Shown: piece after piece, positions 46,203-55,371 of the stretch
How positions within the stretch are numbered: the first letter of the stretch is position 1
Layout of the letters: every line of letters begins with the position of its first letter
Source of the DNA: Janthinobacterium sp. 17J80-10
Lineage (GTDB): Bacteria > Pseudomonadota > Gammaproteobacteria > Burkholderiales > Burkholderiaceae_D
DNA length: 64,000 nucleotides
Direction: 5' to 3'
NCBI RefSeq assembly: GCF_004114795.1
Contig: NZ_CP035311.1
Coordinates: 2,852,001-2,916,000 of the forward strand
Notes under the pieces: model-generated
The model's database searches: none
Seen by the model: only the letters and a program-made list of their open reading frames with translations
What the model was told of the DNA's origin: nothing
Made by a program: the position numbers and the translations under genes

Positions 46203-47805
46203 ATGCGATTGAGTAGCAGCACGCCCTGCTTGTGACAAGGCGCGCCCTACCGTTTCACACCATTTCAGTGTTTAGAAAAAGCCCAGCGCCTTCGGGCTAT
46301 AGCTGACCAGCAGATTCTTGGTTTGCTGATAGTGTTCCAGCATCATCTTGTGCGTCTCGCGGCCAATGCCTGATTGCTTGTAGCCGCCGAAGGCCGCATG
46401 CGCCGGATACAGGTGGTAGCAGTTGGTCCACACGCGCCCCGCCTGGATGGCGCGGCCAACGCGGAAGGCGCGCGAACCGTCACGGGTCCACAAGCCGGCG
46501 CCCAGGCCGTACAGCGTATCGTTGGCAATCGCCAGCGCCTCGGCTTCATCCTTGAAGGTGGTCACCGATACCACCGGCCCAAAGATCTCTTCCTGGAAGA
46601 TGCGCATCTTGTTGTTGCCGGCAAAGACCGTCGGCTTGACGTAGTAGCCGCCGGCCAGGTCGCCCGCAAGCTTGTTCTGCTCGCCGCCGATCAGCACCTC
46701 GGCGCCTTCCTGGCGGCCGATGTCCATGTACGACAGGATCTTTTCCATCTGTTCATTGGAGGCCTGGGCGCCGATCATGGTGCTGCTGTCGAGCGGGTTG
46801 CCCTGCTTGATGGCGGCTACCCGCGCAATGGCGCGTTCCATGAATTTCTCGTAGATCGATTCCTGTACCAGCACGCGCGACGGGCAGGTGCAGACTTCAC
46901 CCTGGTTCAGGGCAAACATCGCAAAGCCTTCCAGGCACTTGTCGAAGTAATCGTCATCGGCATCCATGATGTCGGCGAAGAAGATGTTGGGCGATTTGCC
47001 GCCCAGCTCCAGCGTCACCGGGATGATGTTTTGCGCGGCGTATTGCATGATCAGGCGGCCGGTGCCGGTTTCGCCCGTGAAGGCGATCTTGGCGATGCGC
47101 TTGCTGGTGGCCAGCGGCTTGCCCGCTTCCAGGCCAAAGCCGTTGACGATGTTGAGCACGCCCGGCGGCAGCAGGTCGCCGATCAGTTCGATCAGCACCA
47201 GGATCGAGGCCGGCGTTTGCTCGGCCGGTTTCAAGACCACGCAATTGCCGGCGGCCAGCGCAGGCGCCAGCTTCCACACCGCCATCAGGATGGGGAAATT
47301 CCAGGGAATGATCTGGCCGACCACGCCGAGGGGCTCGTGGAAGTGGTAGGCATAGGTTTCCGAATCGATCTGCGCCACGCTGCCTTCCTGGGCGCGGATG
47401 CAGCCGGCGAAGTAGCGGAAATGGTCGATCGCCAGCGGGATGTCGGCCGCCATGGTTTCGCGGATGGGCTTGCCATTGTCGATGGTCTCGGCGGTGGCGA
47501 TCAATTCCAGGTTCGCTTCCATGCGGTCGGCCATCTTGTTGAGGATGTTGGCGCGCTCGGTGAGCGAAGTCTTGCCCCAGGCAGCGCGGGCAGCGTGGGC
47601 AGCGTCCAGCGCCAGTTCGATATCCTCGGCGGTGGAGCGGGCGATTTCGCAAAACGGCTGGCCGGTGATCGGCGTGATGTTCGGGAAGTACTCACCCTTG
47701 ACCGGCGCCACGAATTTGCCGCCGATGTAATTGTCGTAGCGTTGCTTGAACGGGTTCTTGATCCCCAGCTTGCTGATGTCTGCCAAATTCATTTCTGCCT
47801 CCTAA
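46203..47805. repeat. 1.6-kb direct repeat, copy 1
   Basis: This block (aldehyde dehydrogenase copy 1 plus 68 downstream bases and the ribosome-binding site) recurs in the same orientation at 61522-63124 with a constant offset of 15,319 bases and no gap. I count about 13 substitutions, mostly in the first 450 bases; the middle of about 1 kb looks identical. Confidence 0.95.
46272..47792 (-). CDS. NAD-dependent aldehyde dehydrogenase, copy 1 (ExaC/AldB-like)
   Basis: A 506-residue aldehyde dehydrogenase oxidising acetaldehyde-type substrates to acids. It shows [19 protein letters not shown], the cofactor loop FTGETGTGR, the general base in LELGGKSPN and the catalytic cysteine in [11 protein letters not shown] (about residue 301). 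Related ExaC/AldB enzymes act after PQQ ethanol dehydrogenase. AGGAGG precedes the ATG. A near-perfect sigma-54 promoter lies 70 bases upstream (47862-47876). The protein is identical to that of copy 2 at 61591-63111. DUF779 follows. Confidence 0.95.
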   Translation of the reverse strand: MNLADISKLGIKNPFKQRYDNYIGGKFVAPVKGEYFPNITPITGQPFCEIARSTAEDIELALDAAHAARAAWGKTSLTERANILNKMADRMEANLELIATAETIDNGKPIRETMAADIPLAIDHFRYFAGCIRAQEGSVAQIDSETYAYHFHEPLGVVGQIIPWNFPILMAVWKLAPALAAGNCVVLKPAEQTPASILVLIELIGDLLPPGVLNIVNGFGLEAGKPLATSKRIAKIAFTGETGTGRLIMQYAAQNIIPVTLELGGKSPNIFFADIMDADDDYFDKCLEGFAMFALNQGEVCTCPSRVLVQESIYEKFMERAIARVAAIKQGNPLDSSTMIGAQASNEQMEKILSYMDIGRQEGAEVLIGGEQNKLAGDLAGGYYVKPTVFAGNNKMRIFQEEIFGPVVSVTTFKDEAEALAIANDTLYGLGAGLWTRDGSRAFRVGRAIQAGRVWTNCYHLYPAHAAFGGYKQSGIGRETHKMMLEHYQQTKNLLVSYSPKALGFF

Positions 47806-47861
47806 GATTTATTGGAACTACACGTTGATTGGAACAGGTGCTGCTAACACCTTCCTCTTTC

Positions 47862-47876
47862 GCAATCGGCGTGCCA
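47862..47876 (-). promoter_or_regulatory. Sigma-54 promoter of aldehyde dehydrogenase copy 1
   Basis: On the minus strand TGGCAC-GCCGA-TTGC matches the -24/-12 consensus perfectly with correct spacing. Two ATTGGAAC repeats (47811 and 47828) lie in the leader. The nearby AcoR-like activator is the likely partner. Confidence 0.85.
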
Positions 47877-48087
47877 GCTTGCCAAATCCCTGCAAATCCC
47901 CCGCAAACCCGCGCCGCGCCGAGGTCTTGCCGACAGCGCCCGATTGTTGGCCGCAGCCGCGCAGCGTGCCGTTTTGTTTTTTTATGAACAACAGGATCGG
48001 CCAGGTGTACCAATTTGTAGCAACTGTCCACTACCCTGGTCATGCAAAGGTCGAGGGATGCCGCAATCACGCCAGCAATTGCATATA

Positions 48088-48133
48088 GAAAAAATGCAGG
48101 CCCGGCGACGCGCGTCGCACAGTGCCTGCATTT
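48088..48133 (-). terminator. Terminator of the binding-protein/cytochrome operon
   Basis: AAATGCAGGC (48092-48101) pairs with GCCTGCATTT (48124-48133), with a further GCGAC..GTCGC inner stem, and an A run at 48088-48094 gives a U tract on the minus-strand transcript. Confidence 0.75.
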
Positions 48134-48152
48134 GCGGAAGGGAAGTGGAATG

Positions 48153-48983
48153 TCAGGGCCTGATCGCCGCCACGCCATGCTTCGAAAATATCTTTGCCAG
48201 TTCGCCGGACGCCGTCAGTTCATCGCTTGCGGCCTGCAGCAGCCTGGCCAGCTCGGCCTGGTCTTTTTTCACCGCCATGCCAACCACCCAGCCCTGCCGC
48301 GGCAAGCGCGGGAAGCTTACATCGTGGACTTGATAATTCGGGTCGCGCCCCACCGCCGATTCAATTTCCGAACGGTTGGCCAATACTGCGTCAAGGGCGC
48401 CGGCCTGGAGTTGCGCCAGTGCCTCGGCGGCAGTCGGATAGATCCGGACTTGCTCGCGGTACTTGCCGCCATCCTCGCCCAGCAGCACGACGGCCGAGAT
48501 TGAAATCTTTTCGACGCCGATTTTTTTTCCGGCGAGCGACGCCAGGCCGTCGTAGCTGGGCACGGTCGCCACGCGGCGCACCAGCTGCACCGCGTCGCGG
48601 TAATACGGCGCAAAAATTTCCACCTTCGGATTTTCTGCAATCAGGTGCCGGTCCACCGGCACATGCAGCAGCACGTCGGCCGGACCGTAGCCAAGGTAAT
48701 GCCCCTTCCACACCATGTTGCGCAAATCGTCGCCGAGATTTTCACCGGCCGGAAATGGCAGCAGCGCCAGCTTCAACCCCAGCTTCTTTGCCAGCGCCTC
48801 CGCCAGCTCGATATCGATGCCGCGGCCACCGGCCGAAAATGGCACCAGGTCGTCGTAGACCGCCACTTTCAAGGTACCCGACTGGCGGATTTTTTCCATG
48901 TCGGCATGAGCTGGCAGTGCCAGCGACCATGCCAGGAAAATGACCATCAACGCAGCCATGCTGCGAAAAAAGAACTTGGGCAT
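48153..48983 (-). CDS. Quinoprotein-associated periplasmic binding protein (XoxJ/MoxJ-like)
   Basis: A 276-residue solute-binding-protein fold (family 3) with a signal peptide (MAALMVIFLAWSLALPAHA). It begins the mature part with IRQSGTLKVAVYDDLVPFS. Genes of this kind without an ABC permease nearby are associated with PQQ dehydrogenases, as MxaJ/XoxJ in methylotrophs, where they may help maturation or activation of the enzyme. No permease or ATPase gene is adjacent here, fitting that view. ATG 48983 has GGAGAC upstream. It follows cytochrome c-550 by 76 bases. Confidence 0.85.
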   Translation of the reverse strand: MPKFFFRSMAALMVIFLAWSLALPAHADMEKIRQSGTLKVAVYDDLVPFSAGGRGIDIELAEALAKKLGLKLALLPFPAGENLGDDLRNMVWKGHYLGYGPADVLLHVPVDRHLIAENPKVEIFAPYYRDAVQLVRRVATVPSYDGLASLAGKKIGVEKISISAVVLLGEDGGKYREQVRIYPTAAEALAQLQAGALDAVLANRSEIESAVGRDPNYQVHDVSFPRLPRQGWVVGMAVKKDQAELARLLQAASDELTASGELAKIFSKHGVAAIRP

Positions 48984-49059
48984 GCTTGTCTCCAATGCGT
49001 TGGGCACCCGCCTGTGGCGGGCACATTGCTGAGACGGGGGATTTCCCCGCCTTGCAGGC

Positions 49060-49533
49060 TTACTTGGTTGCGCGACGCGTTTCCAGGTAGGCCTTCAGCG
49101 CCCACACCGCTTCCTGGCTCAACGTGCCCTCGAACGGCGGCATGTATACCGCGCCGTTGCGTACCTTGCCCTGACGGACCGAGCTGGCGAAATAGGCATC
49201 GTTCTCCTTGAAGCACGCCTGCTTTTTGGCCTCGTTTTTTTGTCCCATGCAGTCGCGGTCGAGCAAGCGCAGGTCGGGGGCGATCCCGCCGGAAATCGCC
49301 TCCAGCCCGTGGCAGCGCGCGCAGTTCTGGGTGTACGCCGAGGTGCCGATCCGGACTGCTTCGGTATTGCCCCGATAGGGATTTTCAGCGGCCCACTTGT
49401 CGCCCAGCTTCGGCAACGACTTGGTGTCGACTGCCTGCGGCGTGACGTCGCCATGCGCGGCGGCCGGCAGCGTTACCGCGCCCAGGGCGGCAAAGATGGA
49501 ACTGATGGCGATGATGCGTTTTGCGAGATTCAT
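49060..49533 (-). CDS. pedF: Cytochrome c-550 (PedF-like)
   Basis: A 157-residue periplasmic c-type cytochrome. The signal peptide ends near LPAAAHG. A single heme-binding motif CARCH occurs at residues 71-75, and M131 (VYMPPFEG) is the probable sixth ligand. An extra cysteine pair (DRDCMGQK, QACFKE) may form a disulfide as in PQQ ethanol dehydrogenase-linked cytochromes c-550. It should accept electrons from the PQQ alcohol dehydrogenase. AGGAGG lies eight bases before the ATG, and a sigma-54 promoter lies at 49577-49591. Confidence 0.9.
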   Translation of the reverse strand: MNLAKRIIAISSIFAALGAVTLPAAAHGDVTPQAVDTKSLPKLGDKWAAENPYRGNTEAVRIGTSAYTQNCARCHGLEAISGGIAPDLRLLDRDCMGQKNEAKKQACFKENDAYFASSVRQGKVRNGAVYMPPFEGTLSQEAVWALKAYLETRRATK

Positions 49534-49576
49534 GATGACTCCTCCTATTGGTTTTGAAATGACTGGAGGCATCTGT

Positions 49577-49591
49577 GCAATTGCCATGCCA
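49577..49591 (-). promoter_or_regulatory. Sigma-54 promoter of cytochrome c-550
   Basis: On the minus strand TGGCAT-GGCAA-TTGC matches the -24/-12 consensus with one variation (T for C). It lies 44 bases upstream of the start codon. TTGGAACAGGTGTTGC at 49631-49646 lies just upstream and may be the activator site. Confidence 0.82.
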
Positions 49592-49630
49592 AGCGTTTTA
49601 GGCAGCTTGGCACCCGGGCATTGATTCGTT

Positions 49631-49646
49631 TTGGAACAGGTGTTGC
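49631..49646. promoter_or_regulatory. TTGGAACAGG motif (candidate activator half-site)
   Basis: TTGGAACAGGTGTTGC. The core TTGGAACAGG also occurs at 47829 and 63329, always near a sigma-54 promoter of this cluster. It fits the GGAACA half of AcoR-class sites. Confidence 0.5.
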
Positions 49647-49751
49647 ATTTGCGAGCACAACAATCGCAAAAAATGAAACAGCCAACGGCGAAAACGGCCG
49701 GACAGGCTAAAAATCGCGCCGGCACTGGTGGTTCAGCGCTTTTTTACCGGG

Positions 49752-49766
49752 TGGCATGGTTTGTGC
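49752..49766 (+). promoter_or_regulatory. Possible sigma-54 promoter of the AcoR-like gene
   Basis: TGGCAT-GGTTT-GTGC has correct spacing but G instead of T at the first -12 position. It would give autoregulation of the activator at 49810. Confidence 0.5.
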
Positions 49767-49809
49767 GAATTAGCGCTTGTTATGAACCGTGTTTGGAGCA
49801 GGCGCCACC

Positions 49810-51714
49810 ATGATAAAAGAATCCCGCGAACGTTCCATCGCTTACGGCCTTACCGAGAGCGCCATTCCCGACTTCAGCCCGGTGAACCGCACCGACCTGA
49901 CGCTGGCCATCGAGCAAAACCGGATCTTGCACACGCATGCGCTGCCGGTGATGGAAACCTTGTATGAGCAAATCATCAACACCCACAACATGGTCATCCT
50001 GACGGATGCGCACGGCCTGATCGTGCATACGCTGGGCGATGACGATTTCCTGGAGAAAGCCAACCGGGTCGCGCTGCAGCCGGGGGTGGCCTGGTCGGAA
50101 CAGAGCAAGGGCACCAATGCGATCGGCACTGCCATCGCCGAACAGGCGCCGGCCCAGGTCCACGCCAACGAGCATTATCTGATTGCCAATCATTTCCTGA
50201 CCTGCTCAGCAGCGCCGATCTTCGATTCGGAAGGCAGCGTGATCGGCGTACTCGACGTCACCGGCGACCAGAACAGCTTTCACAAGCACACCATGGGGCT
50301 GGTGCGCATGTCGGCGCAGATGATCGAAAACCAGATGTTTTCCGCCGCCTTTTCGGACGCTATCACGCTGCGTTTCCATAGCCGGCCGGAATTCATCGGC
50401 ACTCTGATGGAGGGCATCGCCGCCTTTACCCAGGGCGGGCGCTTTTTGTCAGCCAACCGCTGCGGCCTGTTCCAGCTCGGCTTGCCTCTCAACTCGCTGA
50501 AGATGCATACCTTCAGTTCGCTGTTCGGCTTGCCGGTGTCAGCCCTGTTCGACCATTACCGCACCGCCTCTCCGGGCTTGCTGAACTTGTGCATGCATAG
50601 CGGGGTTCGGGTCTATGCGCGTGCACAATTGCATCGGGCGAACATGTTCTTTCAGGCAGAGCCGTTGCCCGCTGGCGCATCCGAGCGCAGCGCACCGCCG
50701 CAGGCACAGGCTGCACAGCGCGTCGACCAGCAGGCGACACGCCGCCTGTCGAGCCTGCATTACCTCAATACCGGCGATGCCCAGATCGCCGCCCTGATCG
50801 AGAAAGTGAACAAAGTGCTCGGACGCGATATCGCGATCCTGGTCACCGGCGAAACCGGCACCGGCAAGGAATTGCTGGCGCAAGCCATCCACAATGATTC
50901 GCCGCGCGCAAACAGCCCCTTCGTTGCCGTCAATTGCGCCTCGATTCCCGAGACGCTGATTGAATCGGAGTTGTTCGGCTATGAAGACGGCGCCTTCACC
51001 GGCGCCCGCAAGAAAGGCAGCGTCGGCAAGATCCTGCAAGCCAATGGCGGCACGCTGTTCCTGGATGAAATCGGCGACATGCCCCTGAGCCTGCAGGCGC
51101 GCCTCTTGCGCGTGCTGCAGGAGCGCATGGTGACGCCGCTGGGCAGCAGCCGTTCGATCCCCGTCAACGTAGCGCTGATCTGCGCCACGCACCGCAACCT
51201 GCGCGAACTGATATCCGCCGGCGTGTTTCGCGAAGACTTGTACTACCGCCTGAACGGCTTGGTCGTGAAACTGCCGCCCTTGCGCGAGCGCAGCGACCTG
51301 GAAGTGGTGGTCCAGCGCTTGATCGTCTCGGAAGCCGATGGCATGCAGTGCACCGTGTCGGCCGAGGTATTGCAGTTATTCAAGCGGCACAACTGGCCCG
51401 GCAACTGCCGCCAGCTGACCAATTTGCTGCGCACCGCCATCGTCATGGTCGGCGATGACCGCGAAATCCGTCGCGAGCACTTGCCGGACGACTTCCTGGA
51501 CGATATCGACGCAGTGCGGCAAGGCGAGAGCACGCAAAGCACTCGGATCGGCGCAGAGGTATACGCGCCGATGCCGGCATCGGCCACGCTCGACGATGTC
51601 GAAATATCGCTGATCCAGAAAGCCCTGGCAGCGCACGGCGGCAATATTTCAGCCACCGCGCGCGCGCTGGGGGTTTCCCGCAACAAGATTTACCGCAAGA
51701 TCCCGCAGCAATAA
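49810..51714 (+). CDS. AcoR-like sigma-54 activator, paralogue 2 (alcohol oxidation regulator)
   Basis: A 634-residue GAF / AAA+ / Fis-HTH activator. The sensor half contains LTDAHGLIVHTLGDDDFLEK and WSEQSKGTNAIGTAI, the AAA+ part TGETGTGKE and GAFTGARKKG, and the HTH ISATARALGVSRNKIYRK. It is highly similar along its whole length to 37355-39373, with the AAA+ region nearly identical. ATG 49810 follows a GGAGCAGG. It is divergent from cytochrome c-550 and surrounded by sigma-54 promoters, so it very likely activates this alcohol oxidation regulon. The inducing ligand, perhaps an alcohol or aldehyde, is unknown. Confidence 0.93.
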   Translation: MIKESRERSIAYGLTESAIPDFSPVNRTDLTLAIEQNRILHTHALPVMETLYEQIINTHNMVILTDAHGLIVHTLGDDDFLEKANRVALQPGVAWSEQSKGTNAIGTAIAEQAPAQVHANEHYLIANHFLTCSAAPIFDSEGSVIGVLDVTGDQNSFHKHTMGLVRMSAQMIENQMFSAAFSDAITLRFHSRPEFIGTLMEGIAAFTQGGRFLSANRCGLFQLGLPLNSLKMHTFSSLFGLPVSALFDHYRTASPGLLNLCMHSGVRVYARAQLHRANMFFQAEPLPAGASERSAPPQAQAAQRVDQQATRRLSSLHYLNTGDAQIAALIEKVNKVLGRDIAILVTGETGTGKELLAQAIHNDSPRANSPFVAVNCASIPETLIESELFGYEDGAFTGARKKGSVGKILQANGGTLFLDEIGDMPLSLQARLLRVLQERMVTPLGSSRSIPVNVALICATHRNLRELISAGVFREDLYYRLNGLVVKLPPLRERSDLEVVVQRLIVSEADGMQCTVSAEVLQLFKRHNWPGNCRQLTNLLRTAIVMVGDDREIRREHLPDDFLDDIDAVRQGESTQSTRIGAEVYAPMPASATLDDVEISLIQKALAAHGGNISATARALGVSRNKIYRKIPQQ

Positions 51715-51754
51715 ACGTCAATACCACAAATACTAAAATCTCCGGAGACATCTG

Positions 51755-54148
51755 ATGCCCCACTCTACCCTGCCGCGATCACGGCGCCGGCACGCCACTG
51801 CCTGTACGCCGCCCCTGCTTGCCGCCGTCCTCTGTGTTCCTGCAATGGCGCAGACAGGCGAGCCTGCGGCGCGACCTGAAACCACCCTGGCGCCGATCGC
51901 AGTCGTGGCAAAGATGTCTGGGCCGGGAATCGGGATTGAACGCGACCTGCTGCCGTATCCGGTGCAGACCGCGTCCGCCGGCGCGCTGCGCCAGGCGCAG
52001 GCGGGCAACCTGATCGACTTCATGGCGACCAGCCTGACCGGCGTCAACGTCAACGAAGTCCAGGGCAGTCCGTTTCAGAACGACATCACCTTCCGCGGCT
52101 TTCGCGCTTCGCCGATCCTCGGCTCGGCCCAGGGCCTGTCGGTGTACCTCGACGGCGTGCGCGTCAACGAGCCGTTCGGCGACGTGGTCAACTGGGACAT
52201 GCTGCCGGAGGCGGCGATCGCCGACCTGACGCTGGTGCCGGGGTCGAACCCCTTGTATGGCTTTAATACGCTGGGTGGCGCGCTGGCTTTCACTACCAAG
52301 TCGGGCCGGACCCATCCCGGCATGGAAGCCGAAATCTCCTACGGCAGTAATGCCAGAAAGCGCATCGACGCCGGCTACGGGGCGCGCTTCGACAATGGCA
52401 TGCACGCCTTCGTCGCCACCACCCTGTTCGACGAAAATGGCTGGCGCGAGCATTCGGCCGGACGCATGGGCAACCTGTACGCCAAGGTCGGCCGCGATTC
52501 GGGCCAGACCCAATGGGATATCTCGGCACTGCATGGCGAAAGCAAGCTGATCGGCAACGGCCTCTTGCCGAGCTACCGCTGGGCCAATGGCACGCTGGCG
52601 AACGGCTTGTATGAAAGCGACCGGCGCGCGGCCTACACCCACCCGGATCAAACCCGCAACCGACTGCAGCAGGCAGCCTTCAACCTGCGTCACTGGATCG
52701 ATGATGACACCGAACTGTCGGCGCTGGCCTATGTGCGCCGCAGCCGGCGCGACACGCTCAACGGCGACGTCAACGGCGATTACGAAGCGTATGCGGAAGA
52801 TTGCGAAGACGGCTTCAATGCCGACGGCAGCGCGGCAGAGCCGGACGACTGCGGCTTTACCGCGGCGCAAGGGGCGGCGCAGCACAATGCGGTATTGAAC
52901 CGCACGCATACCCGCCAGACCAGCGCCGGCCTGGCCCTGAACCTGTCGCGCCAGACCGGGCGCCATCAATTCGCTGTCGGCGCCAGCCTCGACCAGAGCC
53001 GCGTCAGTTTCGCGCAAACCCGGCAAGACGCCTGGTTCGACGCCGGTCGCGGCGTACAGCCGGACGCGCTGGCGCCGGAAGTGGCGTCGTCGTCCGTCAC
53101 CGGCAGTTCACAGGCGTTCGGACTGTACGCCACCGATACCTGGCAGCTGGCGCCGGCGACCCACCTGACGGCATCGGCGCGCTGGAACCACGCCCGCGTC
53201 TCCAATACGCTGACGGGCCAGAACGGCCTGCAGCCGAAGGAGACTTTCAATTACAGCAAGCTCAATCCGGCCATCGGCCTGACGCACAAGCTGTCGCCCG
53301 GCTTGACCGTGTTTGGCGGGGTGTCGCAAAGCAACAGGGTGCCAACCGTGATCGAGCTCGGCTGCGCCGATCCGCTGCAAGCGTGCGTCCTGCCCACCGG
53401 CTTGCAGTCGGACCCTTACCTGAAGCAGGTGGTGTCACGCACCGTCGAGGCTGGCGTGCGCTGGCAAGCCGGCGGCGCGACGCTGTCGGCCTCGCTGTAC
53501 CGCGCAATCAACCGCGACGATATCCTGTTCCTGCGCGCCGGCTCGACCCAACTGGGCTACTTTGCCAACTTCGATCGCACCCGCCACCAGGGCCTGGATC
53601 TTTCGGCGCGCAAAGAGTGGAAGGCGTTCACGCTGCAAGCGAATTACAGCCTGCTCGACGCCACCTACGATGCAAATGGCCGCCTGTTTGCGGGCGAGCG
53701 CACCATCAATGTCGTGCCTGGCACGCCAATCGCCGGCTTGCCGCGCCATACGCTGAAACTTGCGCTGGACTGGAAGCCGGCGCCGGCGTGGCTGCTGGGC
53801 GGCGAAATGGTCGCAGTGTCATCGCTGACGACGCAGGGCAACGAAGATGGCTTGCGCACCGACCCGAAAGCAGGCGCCACACCGAAAACTGCCGACTGGC
53901 GCATCCGCGGGCATGCCGTTTTCAACCTGCGCGGCAGTTACCGCAGCAGCAAGCAACTTGAACTGTTTGCGCGCGTCCAGAATGTATTCAACCGCAAGTA
54001 TGAAACCTATGGCGCGATCGGCGCAGACATGTTCCCCGACGGTCAACTACTGCAGCCGCATGTAGCAGCACAAGACGCCGGCGACGCCCGCTTCGTCGCC
54101 CCCGGTGCGCCGCGCTCGATCAAGGTCGGCATGCGTTACCACTTTTAG
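51755..54148 (+). CDS. TonB-dependent receptor in the PQQ/alcohol cluster (candidate lanthanide or PQQ receptor)
   Basis: A 797-residue outer-membrane receptor. A signal peptide (ends near VPAMAQTG), plug domain (DITFRGFRASPILGSAQGL, VYLDGVRVNEPFGDVVNWDM, GSNPLYGFNTLGGALAF) and barrel ending SIKVGMRYHF are visible. A predicted surface loop at residues 338-366 is strongly acidic and contains an EF-hand-like pattern (DVNGDYEAYAED) followed by a Cys350/Cys366 pair enclosing further Asp/Glu. It begins 40 bases after the activator gene. With a probable lanthanide-type alcohol dehydrogenase in the cluster, metal or metallophore uptake is a good hypothesis; PQQ or another siderophore is possible. 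Confidence 0.85.
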   Translation: MPHSTLPRSRRRHATACTPPLLAAVLCVPAMAQTGEPAARPETTLAPIAVVAKMSGPGIGIERDLLPYPVQTASAGALRQAQAGNLIDFMATSLTGVNVNEVQGSPFQNDITFRGFRASPILGSAQGLSVYLDGVRVNEPFGDVVNWDMLPEAAIADLTLVPGSNPLYGFNTLGGALAFTTKSGRTHPGMEAEISYGSNARKRIDAGYGARFDNGMHAFVATTLFDENGWREHSAGRMGNLYAKVGRDSGQTQWDISALHGESKLIGNGLLPSYRWANGTLANGLYESDRRAAYTHPDQTRNRLQQAAFNLRHWIDDDTELSALAYVRRSRRDTLNGDVNGDYEAYAEDCEDGFNADGSAAEPDDCGFTAAQGAAQHNAVLNRTHTRQTSAGLALNLSRQTGRHQFAVGASLDQSRVSFAQTRQDAWFDAGRGVQPDALAPEVASSSVTGSSQAFGLYATDTWQLAPATHLTASARWNHARVSNTLTGQNGLQPKETFNYSKLNPAIGLTHKLSPGLTVFGGVSQSNRVPTVIELGCADPLQACVLPTGLQSDPYLKQVVSRTVEAGVRWQAGGATLSASLYRAINRDDILFLRAGSTQLGYFANFDRTRHQGLDLSARKEWKAFTLQANYSLLDATYDANGRLFAGERTINVVPGTPIAGLPRHTLKLALDWKPAPAWLLGGEMVAVSSLTTQGNEDGLRTDPKAGATPKTADWRIRGHAVFNLRGSYRSSKQLELFARVQNVFNRKYETYGAIGADMFPDGQLLQPHVAAQDAGDARFVAPGAPRSIKVGMRYHF

Positions 54149-54165
54149 GCGCCGCGCATACCCGC

Positions 54166-55173
54166 TTACTTCTGCATCACATCCCTGATTGCCAGGCGCA
54201 GCGCCGCGAGGACCTTCGGGTCGGCCGGCGTATGCGTGCCATCCTGCACCCAGCGCAAGTCGGCATGCGGCATGAAGCGCTTCAGGCGTTGCGCATTTTC
54301 AGGCGGGCAGACCAGATCATGCGTGCCATGGATCAGGATGGTCGGGATATGCGCAGTGCGTCGCGCGCATCGAAACAGCGCGCGTTCGCTGGTGAAACAG
54401 GCTTGCGACAGGTAATGCGCCTGCAAGCGGTACTTCGTAATCGTCTGCGCCAAAACGCTTTCCGGCGGCGTCGATCCTAGGCCGCCAGGCACCGTCCGTG
54501 AATTCGCGAGTTGTCCCGTTTGCGCAGCCGAAGCCATCATCCGGCGCATGATCGCTTCTTCATAATCGTGCCAGCGGCGGGCTGCATCATTGCGCTGTTC
54601 ACATGTTCCGTTTTGTAACAGGCCTGTCAGAGATTGGAGCACATTGCGCTGTTGCGCCACGGACCAGCCGGCCGTAAGGCGAGCCCAGGCATCAGGCACT
54701 TCAGCTTGCAGGGACTGAAAAAAACGGTGGACCTCGCGTGCGCTTGCCAGAAATGCACCGCGCAGCACCAGCCCGTGCACGGCCGCCGGATAGCGCCCGG
54801 CATAACTCAACCCGAGCGTCGCGCCCCATGATCCGCCCACCACCAGCCAGCGCGGAATGCGCAGGTGAACGCGCACCTGTTCGATATCTTCAACCAGGTG
54901 CGCGGTGTGATTGTGCGCGGTTTCGCCCAGCGGCACACTCTTGCCGGCGCCGCGCTGATCGAGCAGCACCACGCGCTGGCGCGACAGGTCGAACCAGTCC
55001 AGCATCGCCGGCTTGCAACCGCTGCCGGGGCCGCCATGCAGCACCACGGCCGCCGGCGCGCCCGGTTCGCCATATTGGGCGCAATACAGGCGATGGCCAC
55101 CGCCGACCGCGATATGGCTTTCGCAAAATGGCGCCCTGATGTGCGCCGGCATGGAATTTGCGTTGATAGGCAT
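54166..55173 (-). CDS. pip: Proline iminopeptidase-like alpha/beta hydrolase
   Basis: A 335-residue S33-family peptidase. It has the oxyanion-hole HGGPG (VVLHGGPGSGC), the nucleophile elbow GGSWGATLGL and DQRGAGKSVP, all typical of prolyl aminopeptidases; the late D (LIHGTHDLVCPP) and H (DGTHTPAD) complete the triad. The start at 55173 or an internal ATG at 55152 is possible. It is divergent from pqqA. A role in trimming PqqA-derived peptide is conceivable because a peptidase is needed in PQQ synthesis, but this family is not established for that step. Confidence 0.85.
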   Translation of the reverse strand: MPINANSMPAHIRAPFCESHIAVGGGHRLYCAQYGEPGAPAAVVLHGGPGSGCKPAMLDWFDLSRQRVVLLDQRGAGKSVPLGETAHNHTAHLVEDIEQVRVHLRIPRWLVVGGSWGATLGLSYAGRYPAAVHGLVLRGAFLASAREVHRFFQSLQAEVPDAWARLTAGWSVAQQRNVLQSLTGLLQNGTCEQRNDAARRWHDYEEAIMRRMMASAAQTGQLANSRTVPGGLGSTPPESVLAQTITKYRLQAHYLSQACFTSERALFRCARRTAHIPTILIHGTHDLVCPPENAQRLKRFMPHADLRWVQDGTHTPADPKVLAALRLAIRDVMQK

Positions 55174-55258
55174 GGTTGCGAGCAGTTGAGGTCAAGAAGT
55201 CATTCAGCCGTAAGCAATCAAGAAATGTACCTACACCAATCAATCATAGGAGATCACC

Positions 55259-55333
55259 ATGCAATGGACCAAGCCTGAATTCACCGACTTGCGCTTCGGC
55301 TTTGAAATCACGATGTACATCGCCAACCGTTAA
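55259..55333 (+). CDS. pqqA: PqqA precursor peptide
   Basis: A 24-residue peptide beginning MQWTKPEFTDLRFGFE and ending TMYIANR. The E-x3-Y motif (EITMY) supplies the glutamate and tyrosine that are cross-linked by PqqE to form PQQ. AGGAG lies six bases before the ATG. It is the first gene of pqqABCDE. Confidence 0.97.
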   Translation: MQWTKPEFTDLRFGFEITMYIANR

Positions 55334-55371
55334 TCCGCAGGCGACGGCACGGCTCGGCAAGCTGCCGGACC

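Noticed and set aside
46374-47828. A 484-codon frame antisense to aldehyde dehydrogenase (also at 61642-63144)
   Set aside because: It mirrors the codon structure of the real gene on the other strand and is duplicated only because the gene is.
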